Positions 17,293 to 25,707 of a stretch of 38,139 nucleotides of DNA are shown in pieces. Position 1 is the first letter of the stretch. The number at the start of each line of letters is the position of its first letter. Position numbers and translations under genes: made by a program. The stretch lies in assembly GCA_001603075.1 (NCBI GenBank), contig LVBB01000154.1, forward strand, positions 1-38,139. The letters are read 5' to 3'. The notes under the pieces were generated by a model. The model ran no database searches and was not told the origin of the DNA. It was given only the letters and a program-made list of their open reading frames with translations. The DNA comes from Phycisphaerales bacterium Planc_01 (GTDB lineage: Bacteria; Planctomycetota; Phycisphaerae; Sedimentisphaerales; Anaerobacaceae).

Positions 17293-18582
17293 CTACGACG
17301 ACACGGCATGAGACTCGTCACGAGCCAATGTGTACAGGCGATAATCCAAACGGCGGGCATCGTAAACGACATCCTCCATGAAGATCTTCTGGTCCTTGGC
17401 CACATTGCGTTTCAGTCTCACCTCGTCCGCCAGACAGATCGGCAATCCGCTGTGCGTTTCGTTCTCCGAGCAGTTCTCGATCAAGCCGTAGCAGGCATAC
17501 CCTCCGATTCCGTCCAGCGCCTCACCCTTGCGCAAATCCCGCTTGGCATAGGCATAGACGTTCGTCCGGAATCCGGCGGTCGGCTGGAGCAGGGCTTCGT
17601 GGTCGAGAAACGCCTCGGCCACACACTGCATCGCCTCGACATGACATAGATGATACGGCCGGTTGAACACGAAATACGGGCCGGTGCCCATCTGCGAGGG
17701 GAAGTAGTTCATCATCGCCTGCTGGAATGGACTGTCCGACCGGGCGACGACGAAGACGCCGCCATAGGGTTTCGAGCCCAGAACGTAATCGACCACGGCG
17801 CGCCGGCCCTCATAGATCCGGTCGAAATCGAAGTGGTCAAACACCTCCAGCAGGTCCTTCGTTTGGGGCCCGTGCATCCCCGGCTTGTCCGTTTCCAGTC
17901 CCAGAGCGTTGGCCACGAGAGCCATCTCGACGGACAGCTTCGTCCCATCGGTATACGCGGTGCACATCTTGTAGTCGAGAAACCGCTTGTCGGCCTCCGG
18001 AACGATAGAGGTCGGATTGGCGTAGCGATCGAGGAATCCCTTGATGTTGCCGGCCATGACCAGCTCGAACCCCCAGAGGGTGACCTCGTCCACCAGCCGC
18101 TTGATCACGCCCGGCTGGTCTCCGTCGCAGGTCGTGTAGACGACCCCGTTCTTCTCCGCCAGGTTCATCAGGTAGGGACCGAAGATCAGGTCCGACTCGG
18201 CATTCATCATGACCACGTGGACGCGATTCTCCAACGCCACAGCCGCGAAATGGCCGCCGCCGGCCACCGCGCTGGACGACTCGATCAGCACATCCACCGA
18301 CTCACACCGCGCCAGCAGCTCGCCGTCCTCGACCACGCCGATGGTGCCCCGTGCAATGCAATCCTGCAGATCCGGGAGGTTCTTGACGATACGGTGCGCA
18401 CAACCGAAGGCCGAGCACGCGCCTGCAGCCTTGTCGACCTTGATGTCCGCCACCGCAACGCATTCGATGCCGGGCGTGATCCCGCACTGATACAACAGCG
18501 CCTTGCCAGTGTGACCGGCCCCGATGATGGCAACACGGATAGGTTTGGCCAGAGACTTGAGCCTCGAGAGAGTGTCTGCCAT
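17293..18582 (-). CDS. NAD(P)-binding oxidoreductase with SAF domain
   Basis: A 429-aa protein. Residues 16-160 form a Rossmann domain with VAIIGAGHTGKAL (G21-x-G23-x-x-G26), followed by a homoserine-dehydrogenase-like middle (about 160-330) and a SAF-type beta-clip module near the C-terminus (about 345-415: YAKRDLRKGEALDGIGG, EVRLKRNVAKDQKI). This architecture matches the predicted homoserine-dehydrogenase-like/SAF proteins found in sugar-acid and surface-polysaccharide loci; the substrate is unassigned. GGAG at 9-nt spacing favours ATG 18582, with 18591 as alternative. The frame is open to 18990 without other start support. The 404-nt upstream gap carries several dyads. Confidence 0.8.
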   Translation of the reverse strand: MADTLSRLKSLAKPIRVAIIGAGHTGKALLYQCGITPGIECVAVADIKVDKAAGACSAFGCAHRIVKNLPDLQDCIARGTIGVVEDGELLARCESVDVLIESSSAVAGGGHFAAVALENRVHVVMMNAESDLIFGPYLMNLAEKNGVVYTTCDGDQPGVIKRLVDEVTLWGFELVMAGNIKGFLDRYANPTSIVPEADKRFLDYKMCTAYTDGTKLSVEMALVANALGLETDKPGMHGPQTKDLLEVFDHFDFDRIYEGRRAVVDYVLGSKPYGGVFVVARSDSPFQQAMMNYFPSQMGTGPYFVFNRPYHLCHVEAMQCVAEAFLDHEALLQPTAGFRTNVYAYAKRDLRKGEALDGIGGYACYGLIENCSENETHSGLPICLADEVRLKRNVAKDQKIFMEDVVYDARRLDYRLYTLARDESHAVSS

Positions 18583-18657
18583 AAGATCCATCTCCGACAG
18601 AACCGCATCCAAGCCACAACGCTCGACGACATGAACGGCCGGATGCGCCGCTGTCCT

Positions 18658-18702
18658 AAGGGGAGAATAAACACCAGGAGATTCCGCTGTGCATCTCCCC
18701 TT
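18658..18702 (-). promoter_or_regulatory. Competing-dyad element upstream of the SAF gene
   Basis: AAGGGGAGA (18658-18666) and TCTCCCCTT (18694-18702) form a perfect 9-bp inverted repeat with a 27-nt loop. Within the loop GGAGAT (18677-18682) can pair with ATCTCC (18693-18698), which is part of the right arm, so the two stems are mutually exclusive. It lies 76-120 nt ahead of the start codon on the transcribed strand. A leader switch or operator is possible; function unproven. Confidence 0.35.
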
Positions 18703-18838
18703 TCCTATATCGGCACAGCGAATACCGTTCGATGAGCAAAACGGGTGCGACTTCTCACCCCGCTGCTCACACACCAAGTCCAGATCACCTGCCGGGACTC
18801 GACCCCACACGGCCGACGATCTTATCGGCCCCCATCGG

Positions 18839-18873
18839 ATTTGGCAATGGGCAATTCCCCTATCCTGCCAAAT
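18839..18873 (-). terminator. Stem-loop downstream of the AsmA-like gene
   Basis: ATTTGGCA (18839-18846) and TGCCAAAT (18866-18873) form a perfect 8-bp stem, with a GGG/CCC pairing inside the loop, about 114 nt past the stop at 18987. It has no U-run. A shorter stem, GGCCGA/TCGGCC (18811-18830), lies next to it. No gene is seen in 18583-18986. Confidence 0.35.
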
Positions 18874-18986
18874 TCCTGCGAATGCCGCTTCATCAATCTC
18901 GATACGGTCGGATCGCCGATCTGCCTGACGTACGTCCCGACAGACGGGGAGGCGGCGACCGTCTCGCAGTGGCCCCGAAGACCGGT

Positions 18987-21900
18987 TCATTCCCTCAGTT
19001 GCGACCAGAGCAGATTCCGCAGGGCGCCGCTGACCGCCGGCAGGGGAACGACCGTGACCTTGGTATCGCTCAGCGTCCCGTCGATGGCGACCGAGGCGAC
19101 CCCGGTCTGCATGGAGGCCATGAGCCGGTCCAGTTCCCTGACGCCGGGGAGCCGAACGCCCCGGAGCACGCGGGTCGACCCGACCGCGTAGCCTTCGACC
19201 GGGCTCTGGCCGGCCAGTGTGAAATCGACGATCTGCCCGGCCCCACGGATTTCCACGCCACGGTTAAAATAGGCAAAGCTTGGAATTCGAATGCGGGTGC
19301 CGTCAAAACGCAGCTTGACCTGGCCGGTGCCCTCCGGCTCGGTCTGGCCGAGCCCCAGACTCAGCGTGTCGTAGAGCGTCCGGACGATCGGAGCGTCCAC
19401 CAGATCGGACCGCGTGATCTCCAGGTCGGCCTGCCCACTGAGGTACCGCCAGTCCGTACTGGTCAGAATGGTCGTGCGGCCCCCCAGTCTGCCGACAACC
19501 TTATCCGTCGCATCGCTCGATACGAACTGGCCCAGATCGATGTCGTTGAAATCCACGACCGCGGTGAGATAGACCCTCTCGGGACCGGGCCTGGCCCGCG
19601 CCCATCCTTTGGCTACCCCGCCCAGCACATGAGCATCCATCCGGTCGACCACGAACCGGTTCGGACCCACATAGGCCACGATGTGACAATCAGCCAACTG
19701 CGCCTGCGCGAAACGCCCGTCCGGAATCTGGGCGTGGAGTTCCACACGCAAAGGCTCCAACGGGCGCAGCGTCTTGTCCGCCTCGACCGCATCGAGTGTC
19801 CCGGAGAGCCGGCCGGCGAACTGGGCGGCTTGCGGCCACCAGGGCGTCAGCGCATTGGGCTCGATCCCCTGCCATTGCATCCGTCCGGTGCTGCCGGTCC
19901 ATTGGTCCAGCGGCACACGCGCCGAGCCTTCCACCAGGCCGCCGAGCAAGTCGCAGCGGAACGCATGCACGTCCAACGTTCGTTCGCGCAGCCGGGCCGA
20001 GGCGCTGAGGCGTCCGAAATGCTCGTCGGCGACAACCAGCAGGCCGGAAATCGTTGCCTCTCCATCAAGCGACTTCTTCTGCACGTCCACCGTACCCTTT
20101 GCTTCCGTGTCGGCCAGTAGCCGGACGGCCTGCGGCTCCCATTCGAGAGGCCATTGCGTGGTCTTGAATTCGATGGACAGCCGCTGCGGCTGATCCAACC
20201 GGAACTGCATCGACCCCAGCGCCTGACCGCCCTCCTGTTCGAGACGAATCTCGTCCAGCCTCGCCAGACCATCGGCGATTCGCAACGTGCCGCGCCCCTG
20301 CCGGGCCTCGAACGGCGGGATGCGCAGATCCGCGATCTCCCAGCTTCCATAGGCAAGTGCCTTGTCCATCGCGAAACCAGGCACCGCCAACTGCAAGCGA
20401 GCCTTGGCCTGCCCCTGGTACTTCAGCGGCGAGCCCGCCATTTCGGCAGCCGCCTGAAGCGACAGATTGTCGATCATCAAGGCAAGCTGCGTCAGAGGTT
20501 TGGACAACTCGTGTCGCCCGCTGAGCTGCCATCGCCCACCGAGCAGGTCAAACGATTCCGTGGCGATCTGGACATACTCGGCATTGACCGTTCCCTGCAA
20601 TGGGACGCTCATCTGAGGCACCGTTTGTCGCCCCAATCGCACGCGGCGGCCGGCAATCGCCCCGCCGAACCGCAGGTCCATCGGGCGAACCTGTCCTTCG
20701 ACCTCGACCTCGCAGGTCCACTGCCCCGGCGTCTCGGTCGCGGACTCCGCAGAGCCGCTGCGTCGATCCGACCACCTCGCCGAGAGATGGGCCCCATGGA
20801 TTTCGCCCGAAGGCAGGCTCAGCCTGCCCTTGGCGGTGGCCAGGCGATCGCCCTTCGTGATGCCCAATTCGGATATGACCGCCTCTTCGCGGTTGCCCGA
20901 ACCGTGAATGCGGATGTCCAGATCCGGACCCTGCCCGCTCAACGGTTTGACACCTTTGGCGTCAACCTGGACCCGCCATTGGAGCGTCTGGACATCCAAT
21001 TCGGCCGCCGCATCGATCCGCTGGGTGTCCGGCAGCTTCAACGACGCCAATTGGACTTTCGGCCAGTCCAGCGCAACCTTGAGGCCGGCGCCGCTCAGAT
21101 CGACCTGACGGGCCCTGCTCGTCCAGACCAATTCCTCGGCCGACGCCTCCCACAATGTCTTTCGCCAGTCGCCGCCAGCCCCTCGAATCTCCGTATCGAC
21201 GCGCAGCTCCCCGACGGGATTCCGCACCGTCAGGGCCGTCCGCAACGTCATCTCCTTGCGTCCCGACAGCGGCGACTTGATCGCCACTCTGGCGGTACCG
21301 TCGTGCTCGCCGCCCTGTCCGCGAAGGCTGCCCGCCCAGTTGGCGGACCATTCTCCGCCGCGTTGATCGAAGTCCCAATGGCCGCTGATCTGCGCGGCGC
21401 CCGAATCGGCGGCGACCACCAGTCGATCGGCCTTGGCGGCGTCGCGATCGAGCCGGACGTTGCCGGCCGTGAAACGGAGGCTCTGTCCGGCCAGATTTGG
21501 CTCGATCACCGCCAGGTCCTGAGGGGTCAGGACCAGACCGTCGCCCTGCAGGATCACATCCACCGCGCCGGCAACGACCGCGACGCCGATATCGAAGCGA
21601 TCCAGCCGCAACGTGCCGGCCAGACCATTGTCCCGAACCTGTCCGGTCCATCGCCCGGAGACTTGAATCGATTGGAGATCGGCCATCCGCATCATGCCGA
21701 GTGGCAAATCGTTGGGCTCGATGTGGAAATCGACGCGATGGGGCCAGTTGCCGCCCTGCGCCAGTTCCCCATGCAACCGGGTCCCCTTCGGCGCCTTGAG
21801 GCTGAATCCCCAGGCCGAAAGACCGTTGCTCGTGCCAAACACATCGACGGGACCAACGGTCTGCACGTCTTCGTTGGGCTCGGCGATCCGGACAAGCGCC

Positions 21901-22358
21901 TCGCGCACGTCCACGCGGGGCAATGCAAACGTCCCTCGCCTGTCCGGAGCCCGGTTGGCGTGGGCGATGAGCCGGGCGACCACATCCTGGACGTTCCACC
22001 GGCCGTTCGCATCCCGCCGGAGATCGAGTTGCGGCCTGTCGACCCGGACGGAATCGAGTCCCAGCGATCGCGTAATCGCAAGCAGAGGAATCGAACGATG
22101 CGACAGGTCCACCGTCTCGACCCGGAGCACCTGCCCCTCGCTCAACGGCGCCGTTACGGCCAGCTCGCCGATCACCGTTCGCCCCATCCATCCCACCGAC
22201 AGCGATCCGGCCGTCACGTCCAGGCCCAACTGCTCGCCGGCGGCGCGCAGAATCCACTGCCGGGGCAGATCCGTCATCAGAACGATCTGCGTGGCCAAGC
22301 CTGCCAGCAGCAGGACCACAAGGAGAACGATGGAGATTCGAATCGCCCAGCGGCGCAT
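18987..22358 (-). CDS. AsmA-like large membrane-anchored protein
   Basis: A 1123-aa protein with one N-terminal transmembrane helix (ISIVLLVVLLLAGLATQIVLM, about residues 8-28) and otherwise long beta-rich repeats typical of the AsmA/TamB/DUF748 superfamily, ending with an AsmA_2-like region (SGQADLEITRSDLVDAPIV, FAYFNRGVEIRGAG, VEGYAVGST). Family members bridge the periplasm and are linked to lipid transport and outer-membrane homeostasis in diderm bacteria. A start at 22358 is preferred because AGGAG lies 10 nt upstream; ATG 22376 is 6 codons earlier and overlaps that site. The lipoprotein gene ends 44 nt before it, so the two are probably an operon. Function here is inferred from family. 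Confidence 0.85.
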   Translation of the reverse strand: MRRWAIRISIVLLVVLLLAGLATQIVLMTDLPRQWILRAAGEQLGLDVTAGSLSVGWMGRTVIGELAVTAPLSEGQVLRVETVDLSHRSIPLLAITRSLGLDSVRVDRPQLDLRRDANGRWNVQDVVARLIAHANRAPDRRGTFALPRVDVREALVRIAEPNEDVQTVGPVDVFGTSNGLSAWGFSLKAPKGTRLHGELAQGGNWPHRVDFHIEPNDLPLGMMRMADLQSIQVSGRWTGQVRDNGLAGTLRLDRFDIGVAVVAGAVDVILQGDGLVLTPQDLAVIEPNLAGQSLRFTAGNVRLDRDAAKADRLVVAADSGAAQISGHWDFDQRGGEWSANWAGSLRGQGGEHDGTARVAIKSPLSGRKEMTLRTALTVRNPVGELRVDTEIRGAGGDWRKTLWEASAEELVWTSRARQVDLSGAGLKVALDWPKVQLASLKLPDTQRIDAAAELDVQTLQWRVQVDAKGVKPLSGQGPDLDIRIHGSGNREEAVISELGITKGDRLATAKGRLSLPSGEIHGAHLSARWSDRRSGSAESATETPGQWTCEVEVEGQVRPMDLRFGGAIAGRRVRLGRQTVPQMSVPLQGTVNAEYVQIATESFDLLGGRWQLSGRHELSKPLTQLALMIDNLSLQAAAEMAGSPLKYQGQAKARLQLAVPGFAMDKALAYGSWEIADLRIPPFEARQGRGTLRIADGLARLDEIRLEQEGGQALGSMQFRLDQPQRLSIEFKTTQWPLEWEPQAVRLLADTEAKGTVDVQKKSLDGEATISGLLVVADEHFGRLSASARLRERTLDVHAFRCDLLGGLVEGSARVPLDQWTGSTGRMQWQGIEPNALTPWWPQAAQFAGRLSGTLDAVEADKTLRPLEPLRVELHAQIPDGRFAQAQLADCHIVAYVGPNRFVVDRMDAHVLGGVAKGWARARPGPERVYLTAVVDFNDIDLGQFVSSDATDKVVGRLGGRTTILTSTDWRYLSGQADLEITRSDLVDAPIVRTLYDTLSLGLGQTEPEGTGQVKLRFDGTRIRIPSFAYFNRGVEIRGAGQIVDFTLAGQSPVEGYAVGSTRVLRGVRLPGVRELDRLMASMQTGVASVAIDGTLSDTKVTVVPLPAVSGALRNLLWSQLRE

Positions 22359-22402
22359 CCGTCGATCACTCCTCATACATGTCCATGGTTACGGCCGCCA
22401 CA

Positions 22403-23089
22403 TCAATCGACCTGATGGTCCACCGGCGGGATTGTGCCGATGGTCCGTGGACCGAACCCGAACAGCCACCAGTCGTCGCGGAAGGCCTTGCCGACCGACG
22501 GCCCGGAACTGTCAACGACCTCCCCGGTATCCGCCCAGTAGGCCACATAGGCGACGCTGGCGAAGCCAATCTGTTTGATCGATTTGGTAATGGCAATCTC
22601 CGGTGTCACAATGCTCGCCACGGGGACTCCGGCGCCGGCGGCCGCCGCGGCGGCAGACGTCCCGATCGACGGAATGCCCAACAACGTCTCGTACCGGTCG
22701 ATGCCCACCCCGCCGCTTCGCACCTCGAGCACAATCTCCGCCTGCTCGCGTTTGGCCGAAATTTGCACACCCGATAGAAGCAGCTTGGCACGGAGTTCTC
22801 CCACAACGAACTCCTTCTCCGCCGCGGCGAAATACGTGTCCTCCACGAAGATCTTGTGGCCGCGCAGGACAACGAACGAGAAGGGCTTGACGGCCTCGAT
22901 GGCCGCCTGCGAGAGGAGGAACTGCTCCGTCGCCGTGCGCGATGGGTCGGTAATGCGGAGACTGGCGCAGCCGCTCAGGACCATCAACGCGCAGACCAGC
23001 CCAATCGACAATGCGCCCACCGAGCGTCTCAGGTATGCTGCCAACGCGCCGCCAAGACGTTTGCCCACTCCCATAGGGGTCACCTTCAT
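22403..23089 (-). CDS. Lipoprotein of unknown function
   Basis: A 228-aa protein with a strong lipoprotein signal: Arg-rich start, hydrophobic core (GALSIGLVCALMV) and lipobox L-S-G-C41. The mature part (about 42-228) has alternating helix and strand, DTYFAAAEKEFVVGELRAKLLLSGV, a Gly/Ala-rich loop (TSAAAAAAGAG) and a Trp-rich end (DDWWLFGFGPRTIGTIPP). The pattern resembles conserved planctomycete lipoproteins whose role is not known. The start is 23089 or 23074; GGTG lies before the second. It probably leads the transcript that continues into the AsmA-like gene, so both are likely envelope components. The longer open frame to 23608 is a shadow. Confidence 0.8.
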   Translation of the reverse strand: MKVTPMGVGKRLGGALAAYLRRSVGALSIGLVCALMVLSGCASLRITDPSRTATEQFLLSQAAIEAVKPFSFVVLRGHKIFVEDTYFAAAEKEFVVGELRAKLLLSGVQISAKREQAEIVLEVRSGGVGIDRYETLLGIPSIGTSAAAAAAGAGVPVASIVTPEIAITKSIKQIGFASVAYVAYWADTGEVVDSSGPSVGKAFRDDWWLFGFGPRTIGTIPPVDHQVD

Positions 23090-23288
23090 TCCATTTCCGT
23101 TCCGTCGATCCGAAGTCACGGCTCGAAGCCCAGCTGGACACCGGGATCGTCCTATACGTCGCCGGAGAACGGCGAGTGCGTTGAGGACGAACCGTACAGC
23201 CACGGATCTCCATGGCATCCATACAGACGGCACTGTACCAGAATCAAGCATCCAGATCAAAGAATCCCTGGGCGCCTCTCGCAGCGAC

Positions 23289-23317
23289 TTGAAAGATGCG
23301 CCGCGGCGCGATATCCT
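23289..23317 (+). promoter_or_regulatory. Predicted promoter of the sulfatase-like gene
   Basis: TTGAAA (23289-23294) and TATCCT (23312-23317) are spaced by 17 nt, with the predicted start near 23324 and a leader of about 56 nt. Confidence 0.45.
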
Positions 23318-23328
23318 GTCGGTACAGG
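23315..23328. promoter_or_regulatory. CCTGT/ACAGG dyad at the sulfatase promoter
   Basis: CCTGT-CGGT-ACAGG overlaps the end of the -10 box and the expected start site, a position where a bound repressor would block initiation. The same half-sites recur at 24940-24954, with one more base between them. Operator function is inferred. Confidence 0.3.
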
Positions 23329-23379
23329 GAAGGTTCGTCTTCACAGCGAGCCAATCCCGACGATCCGGAGAAGGCAGTG

Positions 23380-24750
23380 ATGAAGCGCCGTGCGTTCCTG
23401 AAAGGCTGTGCTGTATCGTTGGCGGGCTTGGCCCGGCCCGACGTGTTGTCGCCGAGGGTCTGCGCCGCCCCGCCGGCCGGGATGCCGGATACCTCCGGTA
23501 TGAACGTGCTGCTGATCCTCGTCGAGGGCCTGACGGCCAACGCCATTGGCTGTTACGGCAATCCAGAGGTCCGAACCCCGAACCTCGACCGCTTCGCAAC
23601 GCGAGCAATGCGATTCACCCGATGCTACTGCCAGACACCGATGAGCGGCCCCTCGCGCAATTCGCTTCTCACGGGCCTGCGTCCCGACCCCGTCGGCGCC
23701 GTGTCCGATGGCCCCCCCGCAGGGGCACGGTCATTGCCGGAGATGCTTCGCCAGTACGGATTTCGTGACGTAGGAATCGGCCAACCGTCTACCGGCTCAC
23801 GACGGCGCGGCATATCCGACCGTACCGGGCGCTGTCACGACGTTCGCAGACGTCGCAGCGAGACAGACCAGAAACGCCGGGAGCAGTCCACGAGTCGAAG
23901 CGTCACGAGAGTCCTTGCCGAATCCGCCGAGGAAGGGTCCCCATTCTTCATGTCGGTGGATGCCTTGTCGCTTCGTATGCCGCTGCGATGCCCTGCGACC
24001 TTTCTCGACCTGTACGATCCGAGTCGCATCCCGCGTCCCCAGGCCCCTACCTGCCAGGACCGCGACATCCCTGCCGTCGCCAGGCGATTCGGCCGCGACG
24101 ACATCTCGCTCGGAAGCGATGACGACGGCCCCATGTCGGAGGAGGTCACTCGCACGACCGTTCTGGCATACTACGCTTGCGTTTCTTTCGTCGATGCGCA
24201 GATTGGAGCTGTGCTCGACGCGCTCGATCGATCGCCACAGTGCAGCGACACCATCGTCGGCATCCTCAGCTATCACGGGTTCCATCTGGGCGAACACGGG
24301 CTCTGGGGAGCGAGAACGCTCTTCGAGCAATCCACCCGTGTTCCCCTGCTGGTCCGCGTGCCGGGCGTTACCACGCGCCAAACCGTATGCGACGAGATCG
24401 TTGAACTGGTGGACCTGCTGCCGACTGTTTGTGACCTTCTGGCCGTCCCGGTGCCGGACGGAACCGAGGGCAGAAGCTTCGGCCCGCTGTTACACGACCC
24501 GCTGCAACCCTGGAAGCGAGCGGCGTTCACGGTCTGCGCTGTGGACGATCATATCGGACGGTCTGTGCGAACCAAACGCTGGCGCTATGCCGACTGGCAA
24601 TCCCGCACGACCTCGTTGCGCCAGTTCGAGCTCTATGACCTTGACACCGATCCGTGGGAACAGATCAACCTCGCATTGCATCCCGACTATCGCAACGAGC
24701 GCACGATCCTGGCGAATCTCCTTCAGCGTGGCTGGAAGGCCGCCCAGTAG
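23380..24750 (+). CDS. Sulfatase-fold protein with degraded active site
   Basis: A 456-aa exported protein with a twin-arginine-type signal (RRAFLKG, cleavage near residue 30). The scaffold is that of iduronate-2-sulfatase-like enzymes: NVLLILVEG, TPNLDRFA, PSRNSLLTG, PFFMSVDAL, LYDPSRIP, YYACVSFVDAQIG, GFHLGEHGLWG, RVPLLVR. Key residues differ. The metal-binding Asp pair is E49-G50; the formylglycine position is Ser89 in S-G-P-S-R, which would be a valid Ser-type site if modified; the SDHG metal motif reads S-Y298-H-G; and the usual Lys after LWG is Ala. Residues about 135-180 are Arg/Ser-rich and not sulfatase-like. I conclude it is probably a pseudoenzyme or binding protein. GGAG 9 nt upstream supports the start. 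Confidence 0.8.
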   Translation: MKRRAFLKGCAVSLAGLARPDVLSPRVCAAPPAGMPDTSGMNVLLILVEGLTANAIGCYGNPEVRTPNLDRFATRAMRFTRCYCQTPMSGPSRNSLLTGLRPDPVGAVSDGPPAGARSLPEMLRQYGFRDVGIGQPSTGSRRRGISDRTGRCHDVRRRRSETDQKRREQSTSRSVTRVLAESAEEGSPFFMSVDALSLRMPLRCPATFLDLYDPSRIPRPQAPTCQDRDIPAVARRFGRDDISLGSDDDGPMSEEVTRTTVLAYYACVSFVDAQIGAVLDALDRSPQCSDTIVGILSYHGFHLGEHGLWGARTLFEQSTRVPLLVRVPGVTTRQTVCDEIVELVDLLPTVCDLLAVPVPDGTEGRSFGPLLHDPLQPWKRAAFTVCAVDDHIGRSVRTKRWRYADWQSRTTSLRQFELYDLDTDPWEQINLALHPDYRNERTILANLLQRGWKAAQ

Positions 24751-24907
24751 CCCACGCCTCACGACATCATCCTGAGATCTCGGCGCAAAGCTCCCGTCGA
24801 ATCACGACAGAACGCAGACATCGGCCGCGTTCGTCCGAGAAGAAAAAAAACCACACCAATTGTCTTCCGTTCCATCCGTCACACCCGCCGGGCAGGAGGA
24901 AAAAATC

Positions 24908-24988
24908 ATGACCTTGCCGCTTGCGTTGCGAACTCGTTTCCTGTATAATACAGGCGACACTTTTTGGGGTGGTGTAAGCTATGAATGA
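24908..24988 (+). CDS. Candidate 26-aa micro-ORF with perfect Shine-Dalgarno
   Basis: ATG 24908 is preceded by AGGAGGA (24894-24900) at 8-nt spacing, the strongest ribosome-binding site in this gap. It encodes 26 residues (begins MTLPLALRTRF, ends GGVSYE) and stops at TGA 24986-24988, overlapping the next micro-ORF by 8 nt. No known family. It could be a leader peptide. A -10 box lies inside it, so it needs a transcript from further upstream. Confidence 0.3.
   Translation: MTLPLALRTRFLYNTGDTFWGGVSYE
24921..24949 (+). promoter_or_regulatory. Predicted promoter with perfect TATAAT
   Basis: TTGCGT (24921-24926), 17 nt, TATAAT (24944-24949), with transcription expected near 24956. The -10 lies within the palindrome CCTGTATAATACAGG (24940-24954). 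Confidence 0.5.
24940..24954. promoter_or_regulatory. Palindrome CCTGTATAATACAGG over the -10
   Basis: A perfect 7+1+7 palindrome containing the TATAAT box. As RNA it could also form a 5-bp hairpin (CCTGT/ACAGG) upstream of TTTTT (24961-24965), a weak terminator-like alternative. Operator or terminator function is not established. Confidence 0.4.
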
Positions 24989-25046
24989 AATAGTCCTGAC
25001 GGTTTTCGTGATGCTTCTGTTCCTTTCAGGCGTCACAACCCAATAG
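24981..25046 (+). CDS. Candidate 21-aa hydrophobic micro-ORF
   Basis: ATG 24981 to TAG 25044-25046 encodes 21 residues, MNEIVLTVFVMLLFLSGVTT plus Q: one short membrane-spanning helix with an acidic N-terminus. It starts 25 nt after the predicted start site of the 24921 promoter and overlaps the preceding micro-ORF (ATGAATGA). Upstream GGGGTGG is only a partial Shine-Dalgarno. It could be a small membrane peptide. No homologue can be named. Confidence 0.35.
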   Translation: MNEIVLTVFVMLLFLSGVTTQ

Positions 25047-25269
25047 GCCTGAGGGTACAGGGGACATTCGAATAGGTTCGTGATCGGCGCCTCGTCCGAC
25101 GAGACACGTTCTCTTCGGTCCAGTCAGCGTCCGACAGATTGGTTCTCGCATCCATCGGACCAACCCACTTTCACATGCCGGCTCCCCACGGCAGTGCCGC
25201 CATCTGCCCAGCTCGCCTGTAGCCACTCGGCCCGCCGGCGGAGGCCACACGCTGCGTCCGAGAATTTCC

Positions 25270-25298
25270 TTGATCGCCCCGGACCGATCTGCCATAAT
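25270..25298 (+). promoter_or_regulatory. Predicted promoter of LamG gene 2
   Basis: TTGATC (25270-25275) and CATAAT (25293-25298) have a 17-nt spacer, giving a leader of about 400 nt to ATG 25708. The perfect palindrome CTAACGTTAG (25311-25320) follows close to the expected start site. The leader also holds AGGAAGGAGG at 25521-25530. No gene is recognised in 25047-25707. Confidence 0.45.
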
Positions 25299-25707
25299 GA
25301 AATGCGGTTTCTAACGTTAGCATGCCGGGTTAGACAGGCTTTGGCGTTCTCACAGGAGGACAGCCGCGTCGCGACCGGCACGGCGGAGAATCGGCCGATA
25401 TCCAGGCCACGACGAGATATGGCAGGCGCAACGCACAGTGAACAGCGAATCGGCACATCCCCGCCCGGAGTGCATCGCCAGCCTGCCAATCGATCACGCC
25501 CTTCAACATCCGCACCGCACAGGAAGGAGGAACATGCCCGGGTCTGATAGCGATCGCCCCCAGGCAAGCACGAAAAGCGTCGCCGACTGAAACGTCCTCA
25601 AGACCCCCGGTATATGCGGTGATCGAGGCCGGGGCGGCATCGGCACAAGAGCACTACATTGGCGCACGATGGGGCGCTGGAGCAGTAATTTCTACTGGAG
25701 GATTGTC

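Noticed and set aside
25534-25590. Possible 18-aa ORF after AAGGAGG in the LamG gene 2 leader
   Set aside because: The Shine-Dalgarno to ATG spacing is only 3 nt and the product is unremarkable, so translation is unlikely; the AAGGAGG itself is kept as a leader feature.
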